DNA of 9,858 nt from Clostridia bacterium. GTDB lineage: Bacteria > Bacillota > Clostridia > Lachnospirales > CAG-274. The DNA is taken from positions 1 to 9,858 of the forward strand of contig JAUNPM010000048.1 in the NCBI GenBank assembly GCA_030536675.1, given 5' to 3'. A program made the position numbers and the translations under genes. This document shows positions 1 through 5,834 of the stretch, piece after piece; position 1 is the stretch's first letter, and each line of letters begins with the position of its first letter. Below the pieces are notes generated by a model. The model was given only the letters and a program-made list of their open reading frames with translations. It searched no databases and had not been told where the DNA came from.

Positions 1-117
1 TTTTCGCCGAAGCTGGTCGTATTGCTTTGCAATACTGCTCGCTTATGCAACCAAATGACAGGAACTTTTCTCTAAACAAGCTGTTTACAGCTTGTTTGCA
101 GCAAACTTGAATTGAAT

Positions 118-182
118 CGGAAAGATTTATCCGACAAGGCATAGCCTTGCTTTTGCAAAGCAAAAGTTCTGACAGTTCTTTC
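118..182. repeat. Hairpin repeat unit A
   Basis: Order of parts: a small stem CGG/CCG around the ten-base loop AAAGATTTAT (118-133), hairpin CAAGGC-ATA-GCCTTG (135-149), hairpin CTTTTGC-AAA-GCAAAAG (150-166), then the box CTGACA (169-174) and TTCTTTC (176-182). It aligns with unit B at an offset of exactly 92 up to the start of the first hairpin. Stem sequences differ between the units but stay self-complementary. The biological strand is unknown because palindromes read alike on both strands. Confidence 0.65.
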
Positions 183-192
183 CTTAGATAAC

Positions 193-281
193 TGAAAGAA
201 ATGATTGCACAGAAAGATTTATCTGACAGCCGTAGGCTGGCTTTCAGCTTTAGCTGAAAGTGCTGACAAGCATTTCTTTCA
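193..281. repeat. Hairpin repeat unit B with 11-bp closing stem
   Basis: The same order as unit A: CAG/CTG around AAAGATTTAT (210-225), hairpin CAGCC-GTA-GGCTG (227-239), hairpin CTTTCAGC-TTTA-GCTGAAAG (241-260), then CTGACA (263-268) and TTCTTTC (274-280). In addition 193-203 (TGAAAGAAATG) is perfectly complementary to 271-281 (CATTTCTTTCA), so the whole unit could fold as a multi-branch structure closed by an 11-bp stem. The segment GAAAGAA at 194-200 can instead pair with TTCTTTC of unit A (176-182), giving a possible switch between two folds. Function unknown. Confidence 0.6.
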
Positions 282-282
282 A

Positions 283-304
283 GGCTGTCGACTTTTCGAC
301 AGCC
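283..304 (-). terminator. Hairpin just after the small membrane protein gene
   Basis: A perfect 9-bp GC-rich stem (GGCTGTCGA/TCGACAGCC, loop CTTT) begins four bases past the stop codon of the minus-strand gene at 309-503. Its position suits a 3' end or mRNA-stabilising hairpin. No U-tract follows on the minus strand (TTGAAAG...), so it is not a standard intrinsic terminator and may simply be the last hairpin of the repeat mosaic. Confidence 0.35.
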
Positions 305-308
305 AGGA

Positions 309-503
309 TCATATTAATCCCAATATAAAGGCAAAGGGCAAAACACATACAGCAGTAAGAAAACTTACTGTTATAAGGGCAAGCAAGGGCATTACCAAAA
401 ATATTATTAAATATCCTATGCCTGTATATTTGTCCGTAAAATCTTTTATATTTGAGTCAACTTTGTACCTTATTCCATAAAGTAATTTCATAACCTCAGC
501 CAT
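309..503 (-). CDS. Small hydrophobic membrane protein (64 aa), hypothetical
   Basis: I do not recognise this protein. The start is fixed by an excellent ribosome binding site, AAGGAGG at 512-518 (minus strand), eight bases before the ATG at 501-503. A longer frame to 608 has no such signal. The first ~28 residues are polar and mixed-charge (MAEVMKLLYGIRYKVDSNIK...). Residues ~29-64 are almost entirely hydrophobic and could form one long or two short membrane segments, ending in the sequence AFILGLI at the C-terminus. It stands alone: a terminator separates it from the carboxypeptidase gene upstream and it has its own promoter (529-556). An 11-bp inverted repeat overlaps both that promoter and the ribosome binding site, suggesting control. 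It could be a stress or envelope small protein, or a toxin-like peptide; the sequence does not decide. Confidence 0.6.
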   Translation of the reverse strand: MAEVMKLLYGIRYKVDSNIKDFTDKYTGIGYLIIFLVMPLLALITVSFLTAVCVLPFAFILGLI

Positions 504-513
504 TTTCCTTACC

Positions 514-541
514 TCCTTTGTATTTAAAATAATACAAAGGA
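514..541 (-). promoter_or_regulatory. 11-bp inverted repeat over promoter and ribosome binding site
   Basis: On the minus strand TCCTTTGTATT (541-531), a six-base loop, then AATACAAAGGA (524-514). The 3' arm runs into the AAGGAGG ribosome binding site (518-512) of the 64-residue gene, and the -10 hexamer (534-529) lies in the 5' arm and loop. If transcription starts at the local promoter, the repeat is best read as a DNA operator around -10 and +1. If RNA reads through from the carboxypeptidase gene, the same repeat would form a hairpin hiding part of the ribosome binding site. Confidence 0.55.
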
Positions 542-556
542 AATTAAAGCTGTAAA
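529..556 (-). promoter_or_regulatory. Sigma-A-like promoter for the 64-aa gene
   Basis: On the minus strand: -35 TTTACA (556-551), 16-base spacer, -10 TATTAT (534-529). Each hexamer matches the consensus at five of six positions. The predicted start, about 520-523, gives a short leader of some 18-20 bases before the ATG at 503. Confidence 0.5.
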
Positions 557-606
557 AAATTTCTTGTTTTGAAATTAAAAAGATATAAAGACCAAAGTCC
601 TTAAAC

Positions 607-643
607 AAAAAAATGCAGCAGATCTCTTACAGATCCACTGCAT
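607..643 (-). terminator. Intrinsic terminator of the carboxypeptidase gene
   Basis: On the minus strand, a 13-bp stem (643-631 with 625-613, arms beginning ATGCAG and ending CTGCAT) contains two G-U wobbles and a five-base loop, and is followed directly by a T-run (612-607). It lies about 20 bases past the TAA at 664-666. Confidence 0.85.
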
Positions 644-663
644 CATAAGTATATTTCATTTAT

Positions 664-2202
664 TTAATCATCATAATCCTCGGCGGCAGCTTCAAAACGT
701 TCCCGTCTTTTTTGCGCCGACATTCCGTTCGCCTTTCTTACATGTCTTTTACGTCTTTTTTTACCGCTGCCTTTTCTTTTAGAACCTTTATGCTGTTTTC
801 TTTTTTTCTTCTTTTTCTTTTTTTTGCCCTTTCCCGTTATCATATTTATGACCGTTTTTATAAACACGACTATAAGGAACAAAACAAATAACACTATTAA
901 AATCATTAACGGTATCATTACATATTTTTCAAGATTATCCTTAAGAGCTCTTTTTGCAAGCTCTTTGTCTGAAAGTGCAGGAGCTTCAGATGTTGCCACA
1001 GCGTCTGCGCTTTCAAGAAGCGTATCTTCATAGTAAATATCAAGAGAGCCCACAATATCATCTATTGCTACGGGAGCCGTAAGATTTTCATCTATATTTG
1101 CTTTGACCGTAATTTTATCTGCTGACATAAATTTAGGAAGAGCCATTGTAATATCAGTACTCGCTCCTATTGCCACAGTTCCCAGCTCATATGTTTTATC
1201 CTTATATGTTTGCACAACTTTAGCCGTAGTTTGATAATCCTCCGCAGATAAAATTGTCCTGCTTGTGTCATAAACGGAAAATCCATAATCAAGAAGAGTT
1301 ATTGAATCCTTATAGGTATTATCATAACCCTCGGCTTTCATAACTACGGAAATAAGGGAAGCTCCGTCTTTTTCCGCATAGCTTACAAGTGTGTTGCCCG
1401 CTTCATCGGTATATCCCGTTTTTCCTCCTATAAGATTTGGATAATAATACTCGGAGGTGGGCTTTATCATTTTATCCTTATGGTTCAGATATCTTGCCAC
1501 ATTTAAATTGGTCGCCGGTATTTGATAGGATACCGTTCCCCATATCTGATTAAAATCTTCATTTGTTATTGCTTTTTTTGTTATAAGTGCCATATCATAG
1601 CAGGTAGTGTAATGATCGTCATTGTGGAAGCCGTGAGGATTTGCAAAATGACTTTCATTACAGCCTATTGATTTTGCCGTTTCATTCATTTTCTCAACAA
1701 AAGCCTCAACGGTGCCTGACATATGCTCTGCTATTGCCATACACACTTCATTTGCAGATTCAAGCATTACTCCGTACATACCATCTCTGAAATTTACCTG
1801 CTCTCCCGGCACAAGACCAATACTGCTGCCGCCTATGCCCATTCCGTCAATGGCATTTTGGGAAACAGTAAGAGTATCGTCAAGGTTGCCCTCACTGCAG
1901 GCAATATATCCCGTAAGGATCTTTGTAATGCTTGCGGGATAAAGTTTTTCGTGAGCATTTTTCTCATATATGACAACTCCCGTGTTTGCGTCAATAAGTA
2001 TTGCCGCCTCCGAATTGAGAGCTATCTCCCTGCCGCTTTCAGCGTGGTTTATTATTTCAGCTGTAGTCCCCTCCGTTGACTGTTCGGTCTGCTGCACGGA
2101 GGTTTCGTTTTCAGCAAAAATTTCTACGGAATTAATTGAAAAAAGTACTGTAAAAATTAACAAAAATGTGATAAAATTATAAAGAACGGTTTTATTTATC
2201 AT
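664..2202 (-). CDS. D-alanyl-D-alanine carboxypeptidase (DacF/PBP5 type) with polybasic tail
   Basis: A penicillin-binding protein of peptidase family S11, which trims the terminal D-Ala from peptidoglycan stem peptides outside the cell. All three active-site motifs are present: SxxK at S91-K94 (SITK), SxN at S149-N151 (SAN) and KTG at 261-263. A signal peptide or N-terminal anchor covers about residues 5-30. A beta-rich C-terminal domain follows (~300-395). Residues ~428-455 form a strong membrane span, then comes a ~55-residue tail with about 27 Lys/Arg, including eight lysines in a row, and an acidic end (EDYDD). Usual family members end in a short amphipathic helix, so span plus tail is unusual; topology puts the tail in the cytoplasm. 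I chose the second ATG (2200-2202), since the first (2206-2208) abuts the ribosome binding site. Monocistronic, with its own promoter and terminator, divergent from the two-component operon. Confidence 0.9.
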   Translation of the reverse strand: MINKTVLYNFITFLLIFTVLFSINSVEIFAENETSVQQTEQSTEGTTAEIINHAESGREIALNSEAAILIDANTGVVIYEKNAHEKLYPASITKILTGYIACSEGNLDDTLTVSQNAIDGMGIGGSSIGLVPGEQVNFRDGMYGVMLESANEVCMAIAEHMSGTVEAFVEKMNETAKSIGCNESHFANPHGFHNDDHYTTCYDMALITKKAITNEDFNQIWGTVSYQIPATNLNVARYLNHKDKMIKPTSEYYYPNLIGGKTGYTDEAGNTLVSYAEKDGASLISVVMKAEGYDNTYKDSITLLDYGFSVYDTSRTILSAEDYQTTAKVVQTYKDKTYELGTVAIGASTDITMALPKFMSADKITVKANIDENLTAPVAIDDIVGSLDIYYEDTLLESADAVATSEAPALSDKELAKRALKDNLEKYVMIPLMILIVLFVLFLIVVFIKTVINMITGKGKKKKKKKKRKQHKGSKRKGSGKKRRKRHVRKANGMSAQKRRERFEAAAEDYDD

Positions 2203-2208
2203 AGTCAT

Positions 2209-2215
2209 TCTCCTT
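2209..2215 (-). promoter_or_regulatory. Ribosome binding site that decides the carboxypeptidase start
   Basis: AAGGAGA on the minus strand touches the ATG at 2206-2208 (spacing zero) but is six bases from the in-frame ATG at 2200-2202. Spacing favours the second ATG, giving 512 rather than 514 residues. Confidence 0.7.
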
Positions 2216-2235
2216 GGTTAAAATCAAACTATTTC

Positions 2236-2264
2236 ATTATAATATAAAACCGCATTTCAATCAA
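2236..2264 (-). promoter_or_regulatory. Strong sigma-A-like promoter for the carboxypeptidase gene
   Basis: On the minus strand: -35 TTGATT (2264-2259), exactly 17 bases, and a perfect -10 TATAAT (2241-2236). It gives a leader of about 27 bases. It sits in the 114-base gap shared with the divergent operon, so a regulator binding here could act on both. Confidence 0.8.
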
Positions 2265-2316
2265 GGTATTTTAATTAAAAATGTAGAATTTGGTCAAAAT
2301 TAATAATGGAGCTGTT

Positions 2317-2679
2317 ATGAATAAGAAATTTTATTATGTATTTTTAATTGGGTTTATAGTTATATGGGGTGTCTGGTATTCCTGTAATTATAGCGAAATA
2401 ACAGAAAAACACATAGCGGCTGAAAAATCGGAAAGTATAAGTACAAATGAAAAACCTGCATATGACTATGAAAATATACCCTACATTATAAATATTAACA
2501 AAGCAGATGCAAAAGAGCTTGAGGCACTTGAAGGCATAGGAGAGAAGAGAGCTCAAAGCATTATAGAATACAGAAATGAGCACGGACCCTTTAAAAGTAC
2601 CGACGAACTTTTAAATGTAAAGGGTATCGGAGATGTTGTGCTTGGCAAAATTAAAGACAGAATTTCAGTGGAGGATTAA
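2317..2679 (+). CDS. ComEA-like helix-hairpin-helix protein, membrane-anchored (120 aa)
   Basis: Residues ~4-21 form one membrane span, followed by a polar linker (~25-62) and a C-terminal domain (~63-118) with two helix-hairpin-helix motifs: LEALEGIGEKRA and LLNVKGIGDVVL, preceded by ININKADAKEL. This is the DNA-binding domain of ComEA, the membrane DNA receptor for uptake during competence. The SLBB domain found in Bacillus ComEA is absent, so this is a minimal form and need not serve transformation. GGAG at 2308-2311 lies five bases before the ATG; an earlier in-frame TTG at 2290 has no ribosome binding site. No good promoter is visible: TAGAAT at 2284-2289 could be a -10 but has no -35. 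The gene is two bases from the response regulator, whose GGAGG lies in this gene's last codons, so the four genes are probably co-transcribed. Confidence 0.8.
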   Translation: MNKKFYYVFLIGFIVIWGVWYSCNYSEITEKHIAAEKSESISTNEKPAYDYENIPYIININKADAKELEALEGIGEKRAQSIIEYRNEHGPFKSTDELLNVKGIGDVVLGKIKDRISVED

Positions 2680-2681
2680 TA

Positions 2682-3371
2682 ATGGCAAATAAAATATTGG
2701 TTGTGGACGATGAAAAATTAATTGTAAAAGGAATAAAATTCAGCCTTGAGCAGGAGGGAATGGAAGTTGATGCGGCTTATGACGGTGAAGAAGCATATAA
2801 GCTGGCAAAAACACATAATTATTCATTGATATTACTTGATGTAATGCTTCCTAAGATCGACGGACTTGAGGTTTGCAGAATGATAAGAGAGTTTTCAAAC
2901 GTACCTATTATAATGGTCACTGCAAAGGGCGAGGATATGGATAAAATAATGGGTCTTGAATACGGAGCCGATGATTACATTACAAAGCCCTTTAATATAT
3001 TGGAGCTTAAAGCAAGGATAAAAGCCATTTTAAGAAGAAGCGTACGCTCTGTTGTAAAGGAAGAGCCAAAGTCAAATATAATAAGAGCTAAGGATCTTGA
3101 AATCGATCTTGAAAGCAGAAGATGTTTTATAAACGGCAAGGAGAAAAATCTTACGGCAAAGGAATTTGACCTTCTGGAGCTCTTTGTTAAAAATCCGGGA
3201 AAAGTATACAGCAGAGATAATTTACTTAACACATTGTGGGGATACGGCTATCCAGGTGACGCTCGTTCAGTAGACGTACACGTAAGAAGACTAAGAGAAA
3301 AAATTGAGGTAAACCCAAGCGACCCTCAGTATATTCACACTAAGTGGGGAGTTGGTTATTATTTCCAGTAA
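2682..3371 (+). CDS. OmpR/PhoB-family response regulator (WalR/PhoP-like)
   Basis: A DNA-binding response regulator of 229 residues, the usual length. The receiver domain (1-~118) has the acidic pocket D9/D10, phospho-acceptor D53 (LLDVMLP), T80 and K102 (TKPF). The winged-helix domain (~130-229) carries the recognition-helix region RSVDVHVRRLREKIE and ends in a wing (KWGVGYYF). It is phosphorylated by the kinase encoded directly downstream, with which it overlaps. GGAGG just before the ATG lies inside the end of the ComEA-like gene, so translation is coupled. By sequence feel it belongs near WalR/PhoP, which control cell-wall genes, and the adjacent carboxypeptidase fits that, but the actual targets are unknown. 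Confidence 0.95.
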   Translation: MANKILVVDDEKLIVKGIKFSLEQEGMEVDAAYDGEEAYKLAKTHNYSLILLDVMLPKIDGLEVCRMIREFSNVPIIMVTAKGEDMDKIMGLEYGADDYITKPFNILELKARIKAILRRSVRSVVKEEPKSNIIRAKDLEIDLESRRCFINGKEKNLTAKEFDLLELFVKNPGKVYSRDNLLNTLWGYGYPGDARSVDVHVRRLREKIEVNPSDPQYIHTKWGVGYYFQ

Positions 3372-4803
3372 ATTTTTAATTTGGCTAAAGGGCATTGATT
3401 TCAGAAGCGTTAAGTTTCAAATGCTTGTTACCTATCTTATTATAGGTATCGTACCCCTGCTTTTTTTCTCCTTCAACATAACAAAAACTCTTCAGGGCTA
3501 TTTTGAAGAAACAAATGAAAAAGAGGTTCTTTATCAGGCAAACAAAATTGCAGGAAACATACAAAAAGCAGATTATCTTAACGACAAGTCAAAGCAGGCT
3601 CAGTTTTGGCAGGATCTTGATGACAGAAGCGCCGAAGAAAACTGCCGTATTATAGTAGTAGACAGCGACGGTTATGTTGTAGCAGACACAAACCACGCCG
3701 TGATCGGCAAAATGTTTATTGTGCCCGAAATAATAGTTGCTCTTGAAGGAAGCGACGAAGCAAATCTCAGAAAAGACGAGCAGGCAATATATGCCTCTGC
3801 ATATATCGAAGACCCCTATTCAAATAAAATAGGCGCCGTGCTTGTTATATCCTCCTTTGCTGATGTTTATCAGCTTATAAATGAAATATCAAACAAATGG
3901 ATAATCGTAACACTGTTTATAATAGTAATAGTTATAGCACTTGTTATATTTATGTCCCAGATAATTTTCGGACCGCTTAAAAATATTCTTGATACTATTC
4001 AAAAAATATCAGCGGGACAATTTCATCAAAGAATAGAGCTTAAGGGCAAAAATGAGTTTACTCAGCTTGGTGAGGCCGTAAACACAATGACTAAAAGACT
4101 TGAAGAAGTGGATCAGTCAAGACAGGAATTTGTTTCAAACGTGTCCCACGAGCTTAAGACGCCTTTAAGCTCAATAAAAGTATTAAGTGAATCATTGCTT
4201 TTGCAGGAAAATGTACCTGCTGAAATGTACAGGGAATTTTTGCTTGATATAAGCTCCGAAATTGACAGAATGACAAATATCGTAAACGATCTTCTCTCCC
4301 TTGTAAGGAACGATCCCAATGAAGCAAAGGTCAATGTAAGCGACATAGACGTTAATAAAATGTTAAGAGATGTGGTAAAAAGACTTTCCCCTCTTGCAGG
4401 TGATAAAAACATTGAGCTTTCTTTTCAGGCAGCAAAAGATGTGGTGCTCAGGGGAGATGAGGTCAAGCTGATGCTTGCTGTTTCAAATCTTGTGGACAAC
4501 GGTATTAAATATACTCCTCCCGGAGGATATGTTAAGGTATCTCTTGATGCAGATAACAAGGACTGCTTTATAACAGTGCAGGATTCGGGAATAGGTATTT
4601 CCGAAGAGGAACAGAGCAAAATATTTGAACGCTTTTACAGAGTGGATAAGACCCGTGACAGAGAAACGGGAGGTACAGGACTTGGACTTGCAATTACACA
4701 TTCGATTATTATGCTCCACAACGGTTCCGTTAAAATTATAAGCGGCGAAAATGAAGGTGCAACATTTATTGTGCGCCTGCCGCTGGAAAGAAAAGAGGGA
4801 TAG
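3352..4803 (+). CDS. HAMP-domain sensor histidine kinase (WalK/PhoR-like)
   Basis: Membrane kinase partner of the preceding regulator. In order: membrane span 1 (~22-42), an extracellular sensor of ~135 residues (likely a PAS/CACHE-type fold), span 2 (~183-206), HAMP (~206-257), HisKA with phospho-acceptor H266 (SHELKTP), and an ATPase domain with N box (N383, LVDNGIKYTP), G1 (DSGIGIS, 411-417) and G2 (GGTGLGLA, 440-447). No cytoplasmic PAS domain lies between HAMP and HisKA, unlike WalK. The start is uncertain: the first possible codon is TTG at 3352, touching GGGGAG (3346-3351); ATT codons at 3358 and 3361 are better spaced but rarely used; the first ATG (3421) would cut into span 1. All plausible starts overlap the end of the regulator gene, implying translational coupling. 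Confidence 0.93.
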   Translation: MVIISSKFLIWLKGIDFRSVKFQMLVTYLIIGIVPLLFFSFNITKTLQGYFEETNEKEVLYQANKIAGNIQKADYLNDKSKQAQFWQDLDDRSAEENCRIIVVDSDGYVVADTNHAVIGKMFIVPEIIVALEGSDEANLRKDEQAIYASAYIEDPYSNKIGAVLVISSFADVYQLINEISNKWIIVTLFIIVIVIALVIFMSQIIFGPLKNILDTIQKISAGQFHQRIELKGKNEFTQLGEAVNTMTKRLEEVDQSRQEFVSNVSHELKTPLSSIKVLSESLLLQENVPAEMYREFLLDISSEIDRMTNIVNDLLSLVRNDPNEAKVNVSDIDVNKMLRDVVKRLSPLAGDKNIELSFQAAKDVVLRGDEVKLMLAVSNLVDNGIKYTPPGGYVKVSLDADNKDCFITVQDSGIGISEEEQSKIFERFYRVDKTRDRETGGTGLGLAITHSIIMLHNGSVKIISGENEGATFIVRLPLERKEG

Positions 4804-4806
4804 CCT

Positions 4807-5760
4807 GTGAATAAAATAAAAAAATATTTTATATACGGTATTCTGGCTGTTCTGGCTGTAGGTGTTGTTTCACTTATATTTATATATACCAAAAATGTTA
4901 AAATGGCAGAGGGAACTGAAAGCTTTAATATGTATTATATTAATAACAATTCAAAAACTCTCGAAATAGAAAAGAGAGCCATAAATTCCGTAAGTGATCA
5001 AAGGCTTATGTTTAATACTGTTGTTGAAGAGTATTTTGCAGGCTCCAAAAATCCCAATTTAGGTCTTAGCCTGCCCGAAGGCTTTAAAGTAAATGATAAG
5101 CGCTACACAGGAAATACAGCTTACATTGACTTATCGCCCGAATACAACGATATTCCCGATTATCTCAGGATACTTGCTATGGGATCCCTTGTATACACTC
5201 TTACAGATCTGAATTTTATAGATAATGTATGTGTGACCGTAGGTGGTATGCCTGTTATGGACAGGGACAATGATAACATAGCGGTGCTTAACAGAAGCGT
5301 TGTTATGAATAATCCTACCGTAAGCCCCGAAAAAACACAGTGGCAGGTACTTTCTCTTTATTTTGCAAACAGTGACGGCACAAAGCTCATATGTCAGCAA
5401 AGAGGAATGGAGGTCAAGCAAAGCCAGTCTGTGGAATATCAAATCGTGGAGCAGCTTATAAAAGGTCCCGATAACAGCAACGGCACAAAACTTACCGCAA
5501 CTGTTCCTTCAGGCACAAAGATAAATGATATTAAAACAGAAGAGGGAATATGCTATGTAAATCTTTCAAGAGATTTTATGAAAAAGCAAAGCAATCTTTC
5601 TGAAACCATTGTAATATACTCAATTGTAAATTCACTTACAGAGCTTGACACAGTAAATAAGGTCCAATTTCTTATAGAGGGCGAAAAAATGAATGAATAT
5701 AACGGAGATATGGATTTCAGCAAACCTTTCGGAAGAGATAATTCTCTTATTGATATGTAG
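4807..5760 (+). CDS. Membrane-anchored protein with two GerMN domains
   Basis: One N-terminal membrane span (~8-28) is followed by an extracellular region with two tandem GerMN-like domains (~38-165 and ~181-300), each with the hallmark pattern VVEEYFAGS / IVEQLIKGP, an inner AYIDLS / CYVNLS strand, then a helix with LVYTLTDL / IVNSLTEL and a following valine-rich strand. Bacillus GerM, with the same domain pair, is a lipoprotein needed for sporulation and germination. Here no lipobox cysteine is seen, so anchoring is by the span. The start is GTG at 4807, with GAGGGA six bases before it, inside the last codons of the kinase gene; three bases separate the two genes. As the third partner of a two-component pair it recalls LpqB, the GerMN lipoprotein encoded with MtrAB. 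A role tuning the kinase or binding the cell wall is inference. Confidence 0.85.
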   Translation: MNKIKKYFIYGILAVLAVGVVSLIFIYTKNVKMAEGTESFNMYYINNNSKTLEIEKRAINSVSDQRLMFNTVVEEYFAGSKNPNLGLSLPEGFKVNDKRYTGNTAYIDLSPEYNDIPDYLRILAMGSLVYTLTDLNFIDNVCVTVGGMPVMDRDNDNIAVLNRSVVMNNPTVSPEKTQWQVLSLYFANSDGTKLICQQRGMEVKQSQSVEYQIVEQLIKGPDNSNGTKLTATVPSGTKINDIKTEEGICYVNLSRDFMKKQSNLSETIVIYSIVNSLTELDTVNKVQFLIEGEKMNEYNGDMDFSKPFGRDNSLIDM

Positions 5761-5780
5761 TTAAATATATGTATTCAGAC

Positions 5781-5821
5781 AAAGAAGTCACTTTTATATA
5801 AAGGGGCTTCTTTATTTTTTT
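5781..5821 (+). terminator. Intrinsic terminator ending the two-component operon
   Basis: A stem of 14 positions (5781-5794 with 5800-5813, outer arms AAAGAAG/CTTCTTT) has one G-U wobble and one mismatch, a five-base loop TATAT, and is followed by A then seven T (5815-5821). The T-run abuts the GGAGG (5822-5826) of the PucR-family gene, which is unusually tight. Confidence 0.8.
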
Positions 5822-5834
5822 GGAGGATATAATA

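Larger units (their letters stand above)
1..304. repeat. Hairpin-mosaic repeat region, no convincing gene
   Basis: This stretch is almost wholly built of short perfect hairpins joined by conserved linkers. Stems seen: 19-25/29-35 (7 bp), 74-83/88-97 (10 bp, loop TTTA), 135-140/144-149 (6 bp, loop ATA), 150-156/160-166 (7 bp, loop AAA), 227-231/235-239 (5 bp, loop GTA), 241-248/253-260 (8 bp, loop TTTA) and 283-291/296-304 (9 bp, loop CTTT). Two copies of a ~92-base unit can be aligned (118-182 and 210-280). A third, partial copy of the 3' box (TGACAGG..CTTTTC) lies at 56-70, so the array probably extends beyond the left edge. An open frame on the plus strand from 205 has no ribosome binding site and runs antisense to the gene at 309-503, so I do not call it. 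No transposase, CRISPR-type identical repeats or tRNA were seen. Confidence 0.75.

Noticed and set aside
1..304. CRISPR array or IS element end
   Set aside because: The repeats are not identical, spacers are not uniform, and no cas gene, transposase or clear terminal repeat is present.
205..480. Plus-strand open frame of 91 residues
   Set aside because: It starts inside the hairpin repeats, has no ribosome binding site and is antisense to the well-supported 64-residue gene.
504..608. N-terminal extension of the small membrane protein to position 608
   Set aside because: The extension would translate through the promoter and across the AAGGAGG site, and the ATG at 501-503 has ideal spacing.
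1712..2182. Plus-strand frames antisense to the carboxypeptidase
   Set aside because: Shadows of a gene with intact active-site motifs; no start signals.
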